From Asticcacaulis excentricus (lineage in GTDB: Bacteria; Pseudomonadota; Alphaproteobacteria; Caulobacterales; Caulobacteraceae), in contig NZ_AP018827.1 in the NCBI RefSeq assembly GCF_003966695.1, forward strand, positions 2,274,501 through 2,338,500: a DNA stretch of 64,000 bases, read 5' to 3'. Made by a program: the position numbers and the translations under genes. This document shows, piece after piece, positions 50,707-58,952 of this stretch. The number at the start of each line of letters is the position of its first letter. Positions within the stretch are counted from its first letter, which is position 1. The notes beneath the pieces were generated by a model that was not told the DNA's origin, did not search any database, and saw only the letters and a list, made by a program, of their open reading frames with translations.

Positions 50707-51069
50707 TTAATCCGTTACGCACTGGGTCGGCATCTTTTTGCCGACGGTCCAGGTGGCGTCGCGGCCTTTGCCGCGGAAATCGTGCTTGCCCGACGAATAC
50801 CAGATGCCAGAGGCCGCCACCTGCTGCGGCAGGTGCAGTTTTGTGCCGTCTTTCAGCGTCACGGTCGCCGCCTTTTCGCTGAAGGCGATGCGGAAGGTCG
50901 TCCCGTCCTGACAGGTATAGAGCGCGCCCGTTGGCGCTTCGACCACAGGCGGCGGCGGAGGGGGAGGCGGGGGCGGCGGGGCCATGCCGCTATCGGTCGG
51001 GGTGGTCACGCAGCCCGCCAGGGTCAGGGCGAGCGCGGAAAGAGCGACGATAGACAGGCTGCGACGCAT
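50707..51069 (-). CDS. MliC-family lipoprotein (putative lysozyme inhibitor)
   Basis: A 120-residue lipoprotein. Signal peptide with lipobox LTLAGC near residue 20, then a run of 11 prolines (about residues 35-45) as a spacer, then the MliC domain: LYTCQDGTTFRIAFSEKAAT, LKDGTKLHLPQQVAASGIWY and DFRGKGRDATWTV. MliC proteins inhibit host c-type lysozyme from the membrane. ATG 51069 has GGAGG upstream. The polyproline linker is unusual and may span the cell wall. Confidence 0.85.
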   Translation of the reverse strand: MRRSLSIVALSALALTLAGCVTTPTDSGMAPPPPPPPPPPPVVEAPTGALYTCQDGTTFRIAFSEKAATVTLKDGTKLHLPQQVAASGIWYSSGKHDFRGKGRDATWTVGKKMPTQCVTD

Positions 51070-51282
51070 AGGGTCCTCCACATTTGTCGGCGACAGCATA
51101 ACCCGTTTCCGGGGCTTGCGAAATAAGCTCACGATAAGGTTTACCGGTTCTTTTTGTCAGGACTCTCTTAACCGTGTCTGTAAACCGCAAACTCATGAAG
51201 CTTTGATAACGTGGTTTCGGGAAGGGCGTTTTCCTCCCACCTGCAGACGGCCGCCGGGGTGTGGGGCCGGGGAGAGCCTTAG

Positions 51283-51795
51283 ATGTTTCACCGTCCGATC
51301 CATGTTCTGTTCCTGGCCGAGCGTAACTCCTCACGTTCCATTCTGGCCGAAGCCCTGCTCAACCGTCTGGGGGCCGGGCGCTTTGAGGCCTATTCGGCGG
51401 GTGTGACGCCGGCCGTGGCCATCAGCCCCTATGCCATCGCGCTGTTGCACCGCATCAACTACAATATTCAGACCCTCGTGCCCAAGGGGATCGAAGCCTT
51501 CGGGGCGGCGGATGCGCCGGAACTCGACTTTGTTTTCCGCCTGTCGCACCACCTGCCGCAGGGCCGCCTGCCGCAGTTCAAGGGCAATCCGCGCCTGATC
51601 GACTGGTTCCTCCCCGATCCGGAAGATGTGATGGGCTCCCCGGCCATGATCGCCACCGCCTATGCCGACCTGTTTGGCGCTCTGTGCTCGCGAATCGAAA
51701 CGCTGAGCCAGATGAGCCCGGCCTTTCTGGCCGGTGAAGCCGCTCCGGATCGATTGGAGCGCATGGGCGAGGCCTATATCCGTCTGGCCGCTTAA
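51283..51795 (+). CDS. Low-molecular-weight phosphatase/ArsC-like protein lacking the catalytic cysteine
   Basis: A 170-residue protein with the LMW-PTP/arsenate reductase fold. The active-site loop, normally CTGNSARS, reads AERNSSRS here: the nucleophile Cys is Ala at residue 12, while Asn15, Ser16, Arg18 and Ser19 are kept. The DP loop (WFLPDPEDV) is retained. It therefore probably binds a phosphate-like ligand or a protein without catalysis, perhaps as a sensor. It lies upstream of an ArsR-family gene, with repeat C3 between them. Its own stop codon overlaps C3. Confidence 0.82.
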   Translation: MFHRPIHVLFLAERNSSRSILAEALLNRLGAGRFEAYSAGVTPAVAISPYAIALLHRINYNIQTLVPKGIEAFGAADAPELDFVFRLSHHLPQGRLPQFKGNPRLIDWFLPDPEDVMGSPAMIATAYADLFGALCSRIETLSQMSPAFLAGEAAPDRLERMGEAYIRLAA

Positions 51796-51919
51796 TACCA
51801 ACGGCCGAAGATGCTGACCGCATCCGGCCGTTGAAAACTCGAGACTGTCTCATATGTGCCCTCGACATGAGACAGTCTCGAACCGAATACCAAGAGTCAT
51901 TTTCAATGACCCTTGGTAT
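51795..51919 (+). repeat. Family C tri-hairpin element, copy C3
   Basis: 125 bp, same order and orientation as C2, starting on the last base of the LMW-PTP stop codon. The middle stem is identical to C2 while the loop differs. One of the two GANTC sites in the third stem is lost (ACTC to ACCC). Confidence 0.92.
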
Positions 51920-52082
51920 ACCTGTTTTATACGTTTCTCCCTGACCTTGGGGCGGTTGTCATCGGCAACCGCCCTTTCTTTATGCGTTCCTTACGTTCAA
52001 TGGCTGAAAAACCCGGCGAATTCGTTTGCAAATTCCCGCGTCGGGGGTTTTTACCCACATCGCTTTCATGTATGGTTTTCGC

Positions 52083-52424
52083 ATGGAAATGGATGATGCC
52101 GTCGTTGCCTTGTTCGCCCTTGCCCATCCGGGCCGGTTGGAAGCCTTTCGCACCATCGTGCGCGCAGGTCCGTCCGGTATGCCCGCCGGTGAGATTGCCC
52201 GCGCGATCAAGGCCCCTGCCAATACCACCTCGACCCACCTCAGCATTCTGACGGGGGCGGGCCTGCTCAAGGCTTATCGCAGCGGTCGATCGATCATCTA
52301 CAGCGCGGAGCTGACGCATCTGTCGGGGCTGGCCGACTATCTGCTGAACGATTGCGCGCAGGGCAAGCCGGAGGCGTGGAGCCAGTTGACGGTTCCGGAA
52401 CCCGCCACCAAAAAGACCGCCTGA
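52083..52424 (+). CDS. ArsR-family transcriptional regulator
   Basis: A 113-residue winged-helix repressor: AVVALFALAHPGRLEAFRTI, then MPAGEIARAIKAPANTTSTH, LSILTGAGLLKAYRSGRSII and YSAEL. No CxC metal motif is visible in the recognition helix, so metal sensing is doubtful. The start is taken at ATG 52083 (MEMDDAV); ATG 52068 is also possible and neither has a clear ribosome site. Together with the cysteine-less ArsC-like protein it looks like a repurposed ars locus. Confidence 0.85.
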   Translation: MEMDDAVVALFALAHPGRLEAFRTIVRAGPSGMPAGEIARAIKAPANTTSTHLSILTGAGLLKAYRSGRSIIYSAELTHLSGLADYLLNDCAQGKPEAWSQLTVPEPATKKTA

Positions 52425-52441
52425 TCGTCAATATAGGCAAC

Positions 52442-52473
52442 AAAAAACCCCGCTGGTTTCACAGCGGGGTTCT
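52442..52473. terminator. Bidirectional terminator between ArsR gene and cheR
   Basis: ACCCCGCTG-GTTTCA-CAGCGGGGT with an A-run on the left and a short T-tract on the right. It best serves cheR on the minus strand. Confidence 0.75.
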
Positions 52474-52492
52474 TCATGTCAAGGGTTTGAAC

Positions 52493-53335
52493 TCAGCTAC
52501 CGAACTTGCGCACCGGCTGGGCGCCCACGGCCTGATTCTTGATATAGAGGCCGCGCATCCCCGCCATTGGCTTGAAGACATCGGTGATGCCCAGCACGGT
52601 TTCCGCCGCGCCGAGGAAGAGGTAGCCGTCATCGGCCAGCAGGGTGGCCATCTGCTCCAGCACGCGCTTCTTGGTTTCTATATCGAAATAGATCAGCACG
52701 TTACGGCAGTAGATCACGTCCTGACGACCGACGGAGCGCAGATCGTCAAGCAGGTTGAGCTTTTTGTAGCGCACGGCCTGACGGATCTTGGGCGAGATGC
52801 GCCACATTTCGTCGATCTTCTCGAAATGCTTGACCATCATCTGGATGGGCAGGCCGCGCTGCACTTCAAACTGCGTATAGAGGCCGGCCTGCGCCTTTTC
52901 GAGGCAGCGTTCGGAAATGTCGGTGGCCATGATGTCGAGATTGACGCGCGGGAACTGGGCGCGCGACTCTTCCATCATCATGGCCAGGGAGTAGGGCTCC
53001 TGACCGGTCGAGCAGGCGGCGCACCAGATCTTGATGTCGCCGCTGCGGCTCTTGGCCAGCGCCGGCAGGACGTCGGATTTGAACTGATCAAACGGCGTCT
53101 TGTCGCGGAAGAAGAAGGTCTCGTTCGTCGTCATCGCGTCGGTGACGGTATAGATCAGTTTCTCGTCACGCTTGGTGCGCAGGGCCGTCAGCAGGGCGGC
53201 GACATTGGCATAGCCTTCGCGACGCGCCACGGGGGCCAGACGGCTTTCGATCAGATAGGTCTTGTCCGAGCCGAGGATCAGGCCGGAGCGTTGCTTCAAC
53301 AGGGCGGCAAGGTGTTCGGTATCTTCCGGGGTCAT
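52493..53335 (-). CDS. cheR: Chemotaxis protein methyltransferase CheR
   Basis: A 280-residue enzyme that methylates glutamates of chemoreceptors with S-adenosylmethionine. The N-terminal helical domain is followed by TNETFFFRDKTPFDQF, the SAM-binding IWCAACSTGQEPYSLAMM, ATDISERCLEKAQAGLY and the later DVIYCRNVLIYFD motif. It is the last gene of chpT-cheA-cheW-cheY-cheB-cheR and overlaps cheB by 4 bases. Confidence 0.96.
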   Translation of the reverse strand: MTPEDTEHLAALLKQRSGLILGSDKTYLIESRLAPVARREGYANVAALLTALRTKRDEKLIYTVTDAMTTNETFFFRDKTPFDQFKSDVLPALAKSRSGDIKIWCAACSTGQEPYSLAMMMEESRAQFPRVNLDIMATDISERCLEKAQAGLYTQFEVQRGLPIQMMVKHFEKIDEMWRISPKIRQAVRYKKLNLLDDLRSVGRQDVIYCRNVLIYFDIETKKRVLEQMATLLADDGYLFLGAAETVLGITDVFKPMAGMRGLYIKNQAVGAQPVRKFGS

Positions 53336-54546
53336 ATTATTCTCTCACCTTTGGCGATGGCCCGGCACGTCTGCGCCAGACCGTCGATGGGTTTTATAAA
53401 TTCGGCCAGACCGGCTTCGGCGACGGCACCGGGCATCCCCCAGACAACCGACGACTTTTCGTCCTGTACCATCACGGTGGCATTGACATCGACCAGAGCC
53501 CGCGCGCCGTCGCGGCCATCGTGGCCCATGCCGGTCAGGACAACGGCGACGACGTTCTTGCCATAGAGTTCCGCGCCGGATTTAAACAAAGGATCGACCG
53601 CCGGGCGGCACCAGTTGACGGGGGCTGACTGATCGAGTCGAAGCGATGGCTGACCGGGCGTGCCTTTCAGCGTCATGTGGAAATCGCCGGGCGCGATATA
53701 GATGTGGCTGCCTTTGAGGCCCATACCGTCCTGCGCTTCGACCACCTTCTGCGGCAGGGCCTTGTCGAGGTGTTCGGCGAGGATGGTGGTAAAGGTCGAG
53801 GGCATGTGCTGAACGATCAGCACCGGGATGCGCCAGTCGGGACCAAGACCCGCGAGGAAGTTGCGCAAGGCCGGGGGGCCGCCCGTGGAGGCCCCGACCA
53901 GCAGGATGTCGCAGCGGCGCGGGCCGGTCATGGTTCGCACGCGCGGTGCGGCGGCCACGTGGCCGTTCGGCGTTGCCGGTGCCGGTGAGCCGGTCGGACG
54001 GTCGATGCGGCGGATCGGCGCGACGATACCGGGGGTGGGGGTATTAAGGTTAACCGGTGCGCTTGGGGCCGTGGTTGAGGCACCGGCGGCCGCGGCATTG
54101 GGCCAGGCGCGCGTACGACCACACAGGGCACGCACCTTGGTCAGAAGCTCGCTTTTGAAGCCGTCTGCCCCGCCGATACGGGCGGAGTCGGGCTTTGGCA
54201 CATAGTCGGCGGCGCCCAGTTCAAGGGCGCGGATGGTGACCGAGGCCCCGCGCGTCGTCAGGGTCGAGGCCATCAGGATTTTCAGGCCCGGCTTGGCCGC
54301 CAGCATCTTGGGCAGGGCTTCGAGGCCGTTCATGTTCGGCATCTCGATATCAAGGATCAGCACATCGGGCTGAAGCTCCTTGAGTTTGTCGATGCCCTTC
54401 TGGCCGTCCGTGGCGGAGCCGACGAGCACCATGTCGCTTTCCGCTTCGATCCAGCGGGTGACAAGGCCGCGCACGACCGCCGAGTCATCAACGATCATCA
54501 CCCGCAGGGGGCGCAGCGATACCGAGGGATTGGGGTTAAGCGACAT
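53332..54546 (-). CDS. cheB: Chemotaxis response regulator methylesterase CheB
   Basis: A 404-residue protein. The N-terminal receiver has VMIVDDSAVVRGLV and the phospho-Asp in VLILDIEMPNMNG. A Pro/Ala-rich linker spans about residues 145-210, longer than in E. coli. The C-terminal esterase has the catalytic Ser in LLVGASTGGPPAL, His in IVQHMPSTFT and Asp in TGMGHDGRDGA. It removes receptor methyl groups and deamidates glutamines. Confidence 0.96.
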   Translation of the reverse strand: MSLNPNPSVSLRPLRVMIVDDSAVVRGLVTRWIEAESDMVLVGSATDGQKGIDKLKELQPDVLILDIEMPNMNGLEALPKMLAAKPGLKILMASTLTTRGASVTIRALELGAADYVPKPDSARIGGADGFKSELLTKVRALCGRTRAWPNAAAAGASTTAPSAPVNLNTPTPGIVAPIRRIDRPTGSPAPATPNGHVAAAPRVRTMTGPRRCDILLVGASTGGPPALRNFLAGLGPDWRIPVLIVQHMPSTFTTILAEHLDKALPQKVVEAQDGMGLKGSHIYIAPGDFHMTLKGTPGQPSLRLDQSAPVNWCRPAVDPLFKSGAELYGKNVVAVVLTGMGHDGRDGARALVDVNATVMVQDEKSSVVWGMPGAVAEAGLAEFIKPIDGLAQTCRAIAKGERII

Positions 54547-54560
54547 ACGCTGGGGATACC

Positions 54561-54926
54561 TTAGATAAGGCCGACTTCGGTGAACTTGGCTTCGAGGATT
54601 TCACCGTCGAAGGGCTTCATGATGTATTCCGAAGCGCCTTCGGTCAGGGCTTCGGTGATGTGGGCCAGATCGTTTTCCGTGGTGCAGAAGACCACGACGG
54701 GGTCGGTACCGCCCTCTTCCTTGCGCAACTGACGCAGGAAGGTGATGCCGTCCATGACCGGCATGTTCCAGTCGAGCAGGATGGCGTTGGGCATGGACGA
54801 CTTGCAGTAGTTGAGGGCTTCGAGGCCGTCATTGGCCTCGGCCACTTCAAACTGGAGGTTTTCCAGAATGCGACGCGCCACCTTGCGGATAACGCGGCTG
54901 TCATCAACGACGAGGCAGGTTTTCAT
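54561..54926 (-). CDS. cheY: Chemotaxis response regulator CheY
   Basis: A 121-residue single-domain receiver: CLVVDDSRVIRKVARRIL, phosphorylation Asp in AILLDWNMPVMDG, VVVFCTTENDL and SEYIMKPFDGE. ATG 54926 has AGGAAAAA upstream. Phospho-CheY binds FliM/FliN (fliN is at 34222) to alter motor rotation. A family A palindrome separates it from cheW. Confidence 0.94.
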   Translation of the reverse strand: MKTCLVVDDSRVIRKVARRILENLQFEVAEANDGLEALNYCKSSMPNAILLDWNMPVMDGITFLRQLRKEEGGTDPVVVFCTTENDLAHITEALTEGASEYIMKPFDGEILEAKFTEVGLI

Positions 54927-54949
54927 ATCGCTTTTTCCTGAGCCCGTAA

Positions 54950-55001
54950 GCGCAATCCGAAAAGTGGGCACCGCTTTTCGGAGTCAATCGCGCACCAAAC
55001 C
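54950..55001 (-). repeat. Family A palindrome, copy A4, between cheW and cheY
   Basis: Outer arms GCGC..GCGC, inner stem TCCGAAAAG / CTTTTCGGA around the core GTGGGCACCG. It starts immediately after the cheW stop codon. Confidence 0.85.
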
Positions 55002-55445
55002 TTAGGCGGCCTTGAGGTGGGCGGCGTCCAGAAGGGTGTGCGGGTCCAGAACTATCAGAAGTTCCTTTTCCAATTGATAAACGCCGACGATAACTTCGGC
55101 CCAGCGCGGCGGCAGGTTGCCCGGCGGGGCGTGGAACTTTTCGTCATCCAGCTTCAGCACCTCATCGACCGAGTCGATGACGAGGCCGTAGGAATCGCCA
55201 TGCACTTCGAGACCGATGGCCAGCGGTTCCGGCGCATCGGCCGGGCGTGGCGACAGGCCCAGGCGGCGACGGGCGCAGACGGCGGTGACGATACGGCCGC
55301 GCAGGTTCAGCACGCCGGCGATTTCGGTGCGCGACAACGGTACGGGCGTCAGGCCGCGCGGATGGAAGACATCATGGACGCGGGCGGCATCGACGCCAAA
55401 CAACTGGCCACCGACACGCAGGGTCACGTAATCACGGATACTCAT
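55002..55445 (-). CDS. cheW: Chemotaxis coupling protein CheW
   Basis: A 147-residue adaptor that links receptors to CheA. CheW-domain features: YVTLRVGGQLFGVDAARVHD, then LSRTEIAGVLNLRGRIVTAV and SYGLVIDSVDEVLKLDDEK. It starts 8 bases after cheA. Length and domain are standard. Confidence 0.95.
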   Translation of the reverse strand: MSIRDYVTLRVGGQLFGVDAARVHDVFHPRGLTPVPLSRTEIAGVLNLRGRIVTAVCARRRLGLSPRPADAPEPLAIGLEVHGDSYGLVIDSVDEVLKLDDEKFHAPPGNLPPRWAEVIVGVYQLEKELLIVLDPHTLLDAAHLKAA

Positions 55446-55453
55446 AATGAACC

Positions 55454-57850
55454 TCAGGCAGCTTCGGTGATAAGGTCTTGGGCGGGCTGACGGCGGGCGT
55501 GTTCGGCCAGACCGCGCAGCAGGTAGTGATCAACATCGAGGATTTCGCAGGCGCGACCGGTGATGACGGCGGTGCCGCGCACGCCCGGACGATCCGGCGA
55601 CAGTTCGATATTGAGGAAGTCTTCGACCACATCGACGATCTCATCGACGGCCAGAGCCATGGCATAGCCTTCGCCGGTGAAGACCAGCAGCGGCTGGATG
55701 TCCTGCTCCTTGAAGCCGTAGGTATCGGCGACGTTGAGGATCGGCATGAGCTTGCCACGGTATTGCAGCGCGGCGCGGCCATCCATGCGCTCGATCTTTT
55801 CGGCTTCGATGTGTTCGAGGCGCGTGATGTGCTCCAGCTCGACCGCCTTCGGGGCCCCGCCACCGGCGCGGAACAAAAGCATGGCCACCTTCTGGCCCTG
55901 TGCGCTTTCGGCGACGGCGTCTTCGGTGGACTCTTCGACCTTTTCTTCCAGCATGTTGCCGGCGCGCTCGGACAGGGCGTTCGGATCAAGGATCAGCACC
56001 ACCGAGCCGTCGCCCAGAATGGTCGCCCCGGAGAAGATGTCCACGTCGCGCAGGATGGAGGCCAGCGGCTTGACGACGATTTCTTCGGTGTCCAGAACGT
56101 CATTGACGACCAGACCGTAGCGGCGCTCACCCACCTGAATGACCATGACGAAGGTGGGGTTTTCTTCGGTAGCGGCTTCCAGTTGCAGCGTCGGCCCAAG
56201 CTGGACCAGCGGCAGCAGCTTGTCGCGCAAACGCAGGACGAGGGCGTCGTTGATCTTTTCGATCTTGTGCTCGGCATTGGCGCCGGTGCGGACCAGTTCC
56301 ATGACCGAGGTTTGCGGCACGGCGAACTTCTGACCACCGGCACCGACGATCAGGGCCGAAACGATGGCCAGCGTCAGCGGGATTTTGATGGTGAAGGTCG
56401 TGCCCTGACCGGCGATCGAGTTGAGGTCGATCTGACCACCGATCTGCTCGATATTGGTGCGCACCACGTCCATGCCGACGCCGCGACCGGACAGGTTGGT
56501 GACCTTGGCCGCCGTCGAGAAGCCCGGCGCGAAGATGTAGCGGTGGATCTGCTGGTCGCTCATGCCTTCGACTTCGGCACGGGTCGCCAGACCCTTTTCG
56601 ACGATCTTTTCGCGGATGCGGGCGGTGTTCAGGCCGCGCCCATTGTCCGAAATGCGGATGACGATATAGCCGCCTTCGTGGAAGGCCGCCAGCTTCACCT
56701 GACCATTGGCGGGCTTGCCCAGCGCAATGCGTTCTTCGGTGGGTTCCAGGCCGTGGTCGGCCGAGTTGCGCACCATGTGGGTCAGAGGGTCGCGGATCAG
56801 TTCCAGAACCTGACGGTCCAGTTCCGTGCCTTCGCCTTCCATGATCAGGTCGATCTTCTTGCCCAGTTCGTGCGACAGGTCGCGCACCAGACGGGGCAGC
56901 TTCTTCCACGCCGCGCCTATGGGCTGCATACGGGTCTTCATCACGCTGTCCTGCAATTCGCCGGTCAGGGTGGACAGGCGTTGCAGCGGGGTGGCGAAGG
57001 CCGAGTCTTCGCGGTTACGCGAAATCTGCAGAAGCTGGTTGCGGGTCAGAACCATTTCCGACACCAGCGTCATCAGGCCTTCAAGCACATCGACCGACAC
57101 GCGGATCGACTGGGTGGTGGCGATGCCGCCGTTTTCGTCGCCGAGCGCCGCCGCCAGCGCACCGGACGCTGCCTCGACCGGTTCGGCCTTGGGGGCCACA
57201 GCGACGGGCGCTTCGACCTTGGGTTCGGGCTTGGTTTCGGGCTTCGGGGCCTCGGCCTTGATTTCGGCCACGGGCTCCGGCTCCGGATCGCTCATCCAGT
57301 CGGGGGCTTCGGCGGCGAGGAAGGCGGCTTCCAGCTCGTCGAGCGACACTTCGCCCGGACGTAAGGGGCGTTCCAGCTCCGGCTTGACTTCGGCGATCAC
57401 GACTTCGGGGATATCGGCATTGATCGGACGGTCTGGGACCTGAACCGGCTGAACGGTCTCGATGGCCACTTCGCGACCTTCGGCCATGGCCTCCAGTTGC
57501 GAAATCAGGTCATCATCGTCGCCGTCGGGCTCATTGCCCGTCTGCTCAAGACCATTGAGGATCAGCTTGATGCGGTCGATGGAGTGCAGAACCAGCGTCA
57601 CCGCCGTCGGCGTGACCTCCAGCTTGCCATCGCGGAAGCGACCGAGCAGGGTTTCACCGGCGTGGGCCACGGCTTCGAGGCGGCCAAGCCCCAGGAAGCC
57701 GCAGGTGCCCTTGATGGTGTGCACTAGCCGGAAAATGTTATCGAGCGTCTTTCGTTCGTTCGGGTTGGCCTCGAACTTGACCAGTTCACTATCGACCACC
57801 TCAAGGCTTTCGGCCGTCTCGGTCAGGAATTCCGCAATCAGATCGTCCAC
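55454..57850 (-). CDS. cheA: Chemotaxis histidine kinase CheA with two CheW-like domains
   Basis: A 798-residue kinase. The start is placed at GTG 57850 (VDDLIAEFLTETAESL); the upstream extension is not CheA-like. The P1 domain has the phospho-His (H44) in LVHTIKGTCGFLGLGRLE. An acidic and Pro-rich linker spans about residues 150-255, with no clear P2. P3/P4 carry LTHMVRNSADHGLEP (N box), SDNGRGLN (G1) and GRGVGMDVV (G2). P5 follows from about residue 500. A second CheW-like region comes after it (about 650-790, VAMLLFRAGGGAPKAVELEH..GKLMPILNVADTYGF). It phosphorylates CheY and CheB. Confidence 0.95.
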   Translation of the reverse strand: MDDLIAEFLTETAESLEVVDSELVKFEANPNERKTLDNIFRLVHTIKGTCGFLGLGRLEAVAHAGETLLGRFRDGKLEVTPTAVTLVLHSIDRIKLILNGLEQTGNEPDGDDDDLISQLEAMAEGREVAIETVQPVQVPDRPINADIPEVVIAEVKPELERPLRPGEVSLDELEAAFLAAEAPDWMSDPEPEPVAEIKAEAPKPETKPEPKVEAPVAVAPKAEPVEAASGALAAALGDENGGIATTQSIRVSVDVLEGLMTLVSEMVLTRNQLLQISRNREDSAFATPLQRLSTLTGELQDSVMKTRMQPIGAAWKKLPRLVRDLSHELGKKIDLIMEGEGTELDRQVLELIRDPLTHMVRNSADHGLEPTEERIALGKPANGQVKLAAFHEGGYIVIRISDNGRGLNTARIREKIVEKGLATRAEVEGMSDQQIHRYIFAPGFSTAAKVTNLSGRGVGMDVVRTNIEQIGGQIDLNSIAGQGTTFTIKIPLTLAIVSALIVGAGGQKFAVPQTSVMELVRTGANAEHKIEKINDALVLRLRDKLLPLVQLGPTLQLEAATEENPTFVMVIQVGERRYGLVVNDVLDTEEIVVKPLASILRDVDIFSGATILGDGSVVLILDPNALSERAGNMLEEKVEESTEDAVAESAQGQKVAMLLFRAGGGAPKAVELEHITRLEHIEAEKIERMDGRAALQYRGKLMPILNVADTYGFKEQDIQPLLVFTGEGYAMALAVDEIVDVVEDFLNIELSPDRPGVRGTAVITGRACEILDVDHYLLRGLAEHARRQPAQDLITEAA

Positions 57851-57976
57851 TTTACACCCCGTCAGAACACTATGGCCGACCCTGAAATGAGGGCGTGGGT
57901 CGGACCTTTGACCGCCCATCATCAGATGGTTTGGTTAAAGGAGTGTTTGCAGAAAGAGCTGGAAACGTGAACTTTG

Positions 57977-58681
57977 TTATTTTTTTGGTAGAACGATCTT
58001 AATGCCGAGTGAATCGGGCTCCAGAGTGACCGCAAGCGTGCCGCCGGCCTCCTGCACGACGCTGTGCAGCCAGAAGGGCTGTATCCATTGCCCGCTCAGG
58101 CCGTCCGACAGGGGCTGACCGTTCAGGCCTTCAACCGCTTCGGGTTTGAGGCGCGCGCGCGGGCCATTGGATTGCGCCGTCAAAATAATGGCCTCGTCCG
58201 TCTCTTCGCGACGAAGGGTCGCCGTGCCCCCGGTCGGCAGGGCGTTGCCAGCGATATAACCCAGATTCATCAGGGCGCGGGCTGCCGGCTTTTCGAACAC
58301 GACCTCATCGGCCACGTCGAAAGCGAGCGTGGCGCGCATGGTCGAAAAGACGTCAGACAGGGTCTTGTTCAGTTCCTTGGCCGAAAAGGCTTCGGCCGAG
58401 GTCGCAGCCCCGAAGGCCACGCGAGCGAAATGGACCAGCGTGACCAGCTTGGTCGCCGAGGTCTGGATCAGGTTGACCGCATCGTCGCGCATGTCCTGCG
58501 CCGACGGGTCGCTGAGAAGGTCAAGGCCTGATATAATGGCCCCGGTCGGCGAGATGAAGTCGTGGCACAGCTTGGCCACCAGTTGCGTCGCCAGTTCGTG
58601 CGGATTGGGCAGGGCCGCGACCTTTGCCGGAGTTTCGGTTTCGGAACCCTGTTCAGGCGTCGTCAGCGAAAGGTCATCCAT
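57977..58681 (-). CDS. chpT: Histidine phosphotransferase ChpT
   Basis: A 234-residue protein resembling Caulobacter ChpT. The phosphorylated His lies in QLVAKLCHDFISPTGAIISG, followed by GLDLLSDPSAQDMRDDAVNL and HFARVAFGA, then a degenerate kinase-like C-terminal domain (NGPRARLKPEAVEGLNGQPL). ChpT relays phosphate from CckA to CtrA and CpdR. It lies 126 bases upstream of cheA on the same strand, beside chemotaxis genes and 7.5 kb from ctrA. The short N-terminal extension (about 28 residues) is variable. Confidence 0.93.
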   Translation of the reverse strand: MDDLSLTTPEQGSETETPAKVAALPNPHELATQLVAKLCHDFISPTGAIISGLDLLSDPSAQDMRDDAVNLIQTSATKLVTLVHFARVAFGAATSAEAFSAKELNKTLSDVFSTMRATLAFDVADEVVFEKPAARALMNLGYIAGNALPTGGTATLRREETDEAIILTAQSNGPRARLKPEAVEGLNGQPLSDGLSGQWIQPFWLHSVVQEAGGTLAVTLEPDSLGIKIVLPKK

Positions 58682-58952
58682 GGTCTTTAAAGTCTCTGCG
58701 TTGGGATCGGGGGTTTAGGCAGTTTAGTTCTGATCGCGCCATGTGTGAGGTGATTTGCCTTATCAGGAAACACCCTTGCGGCTATAATCTATAAAATTCG
58801 CATGACGAAAGGCGGTGCGACCTCGCGCCACTGGTCAGGCGATCCCATCTTCTGTAGGGCTGGACACTTTGGATTACGTGCCCGCTCACTGCGCCGGTCA
58901 GCCCATGCGGGACGCCACGCCTTATTTCTAAAAACCGTTACGGAGGTTTCCC

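Noticed and set aside
55478-57364. Open frame of about 628 codons opposite cheA
   Set aside because: Antisense shadow; repeated DDxxD and GQ patterns come from reversed cheA codons.
58682-58952. Short plus-strand frame before cysK
   Set aside because: No ribosome site or protein-like composition; it probably covers the cysK promoter region.
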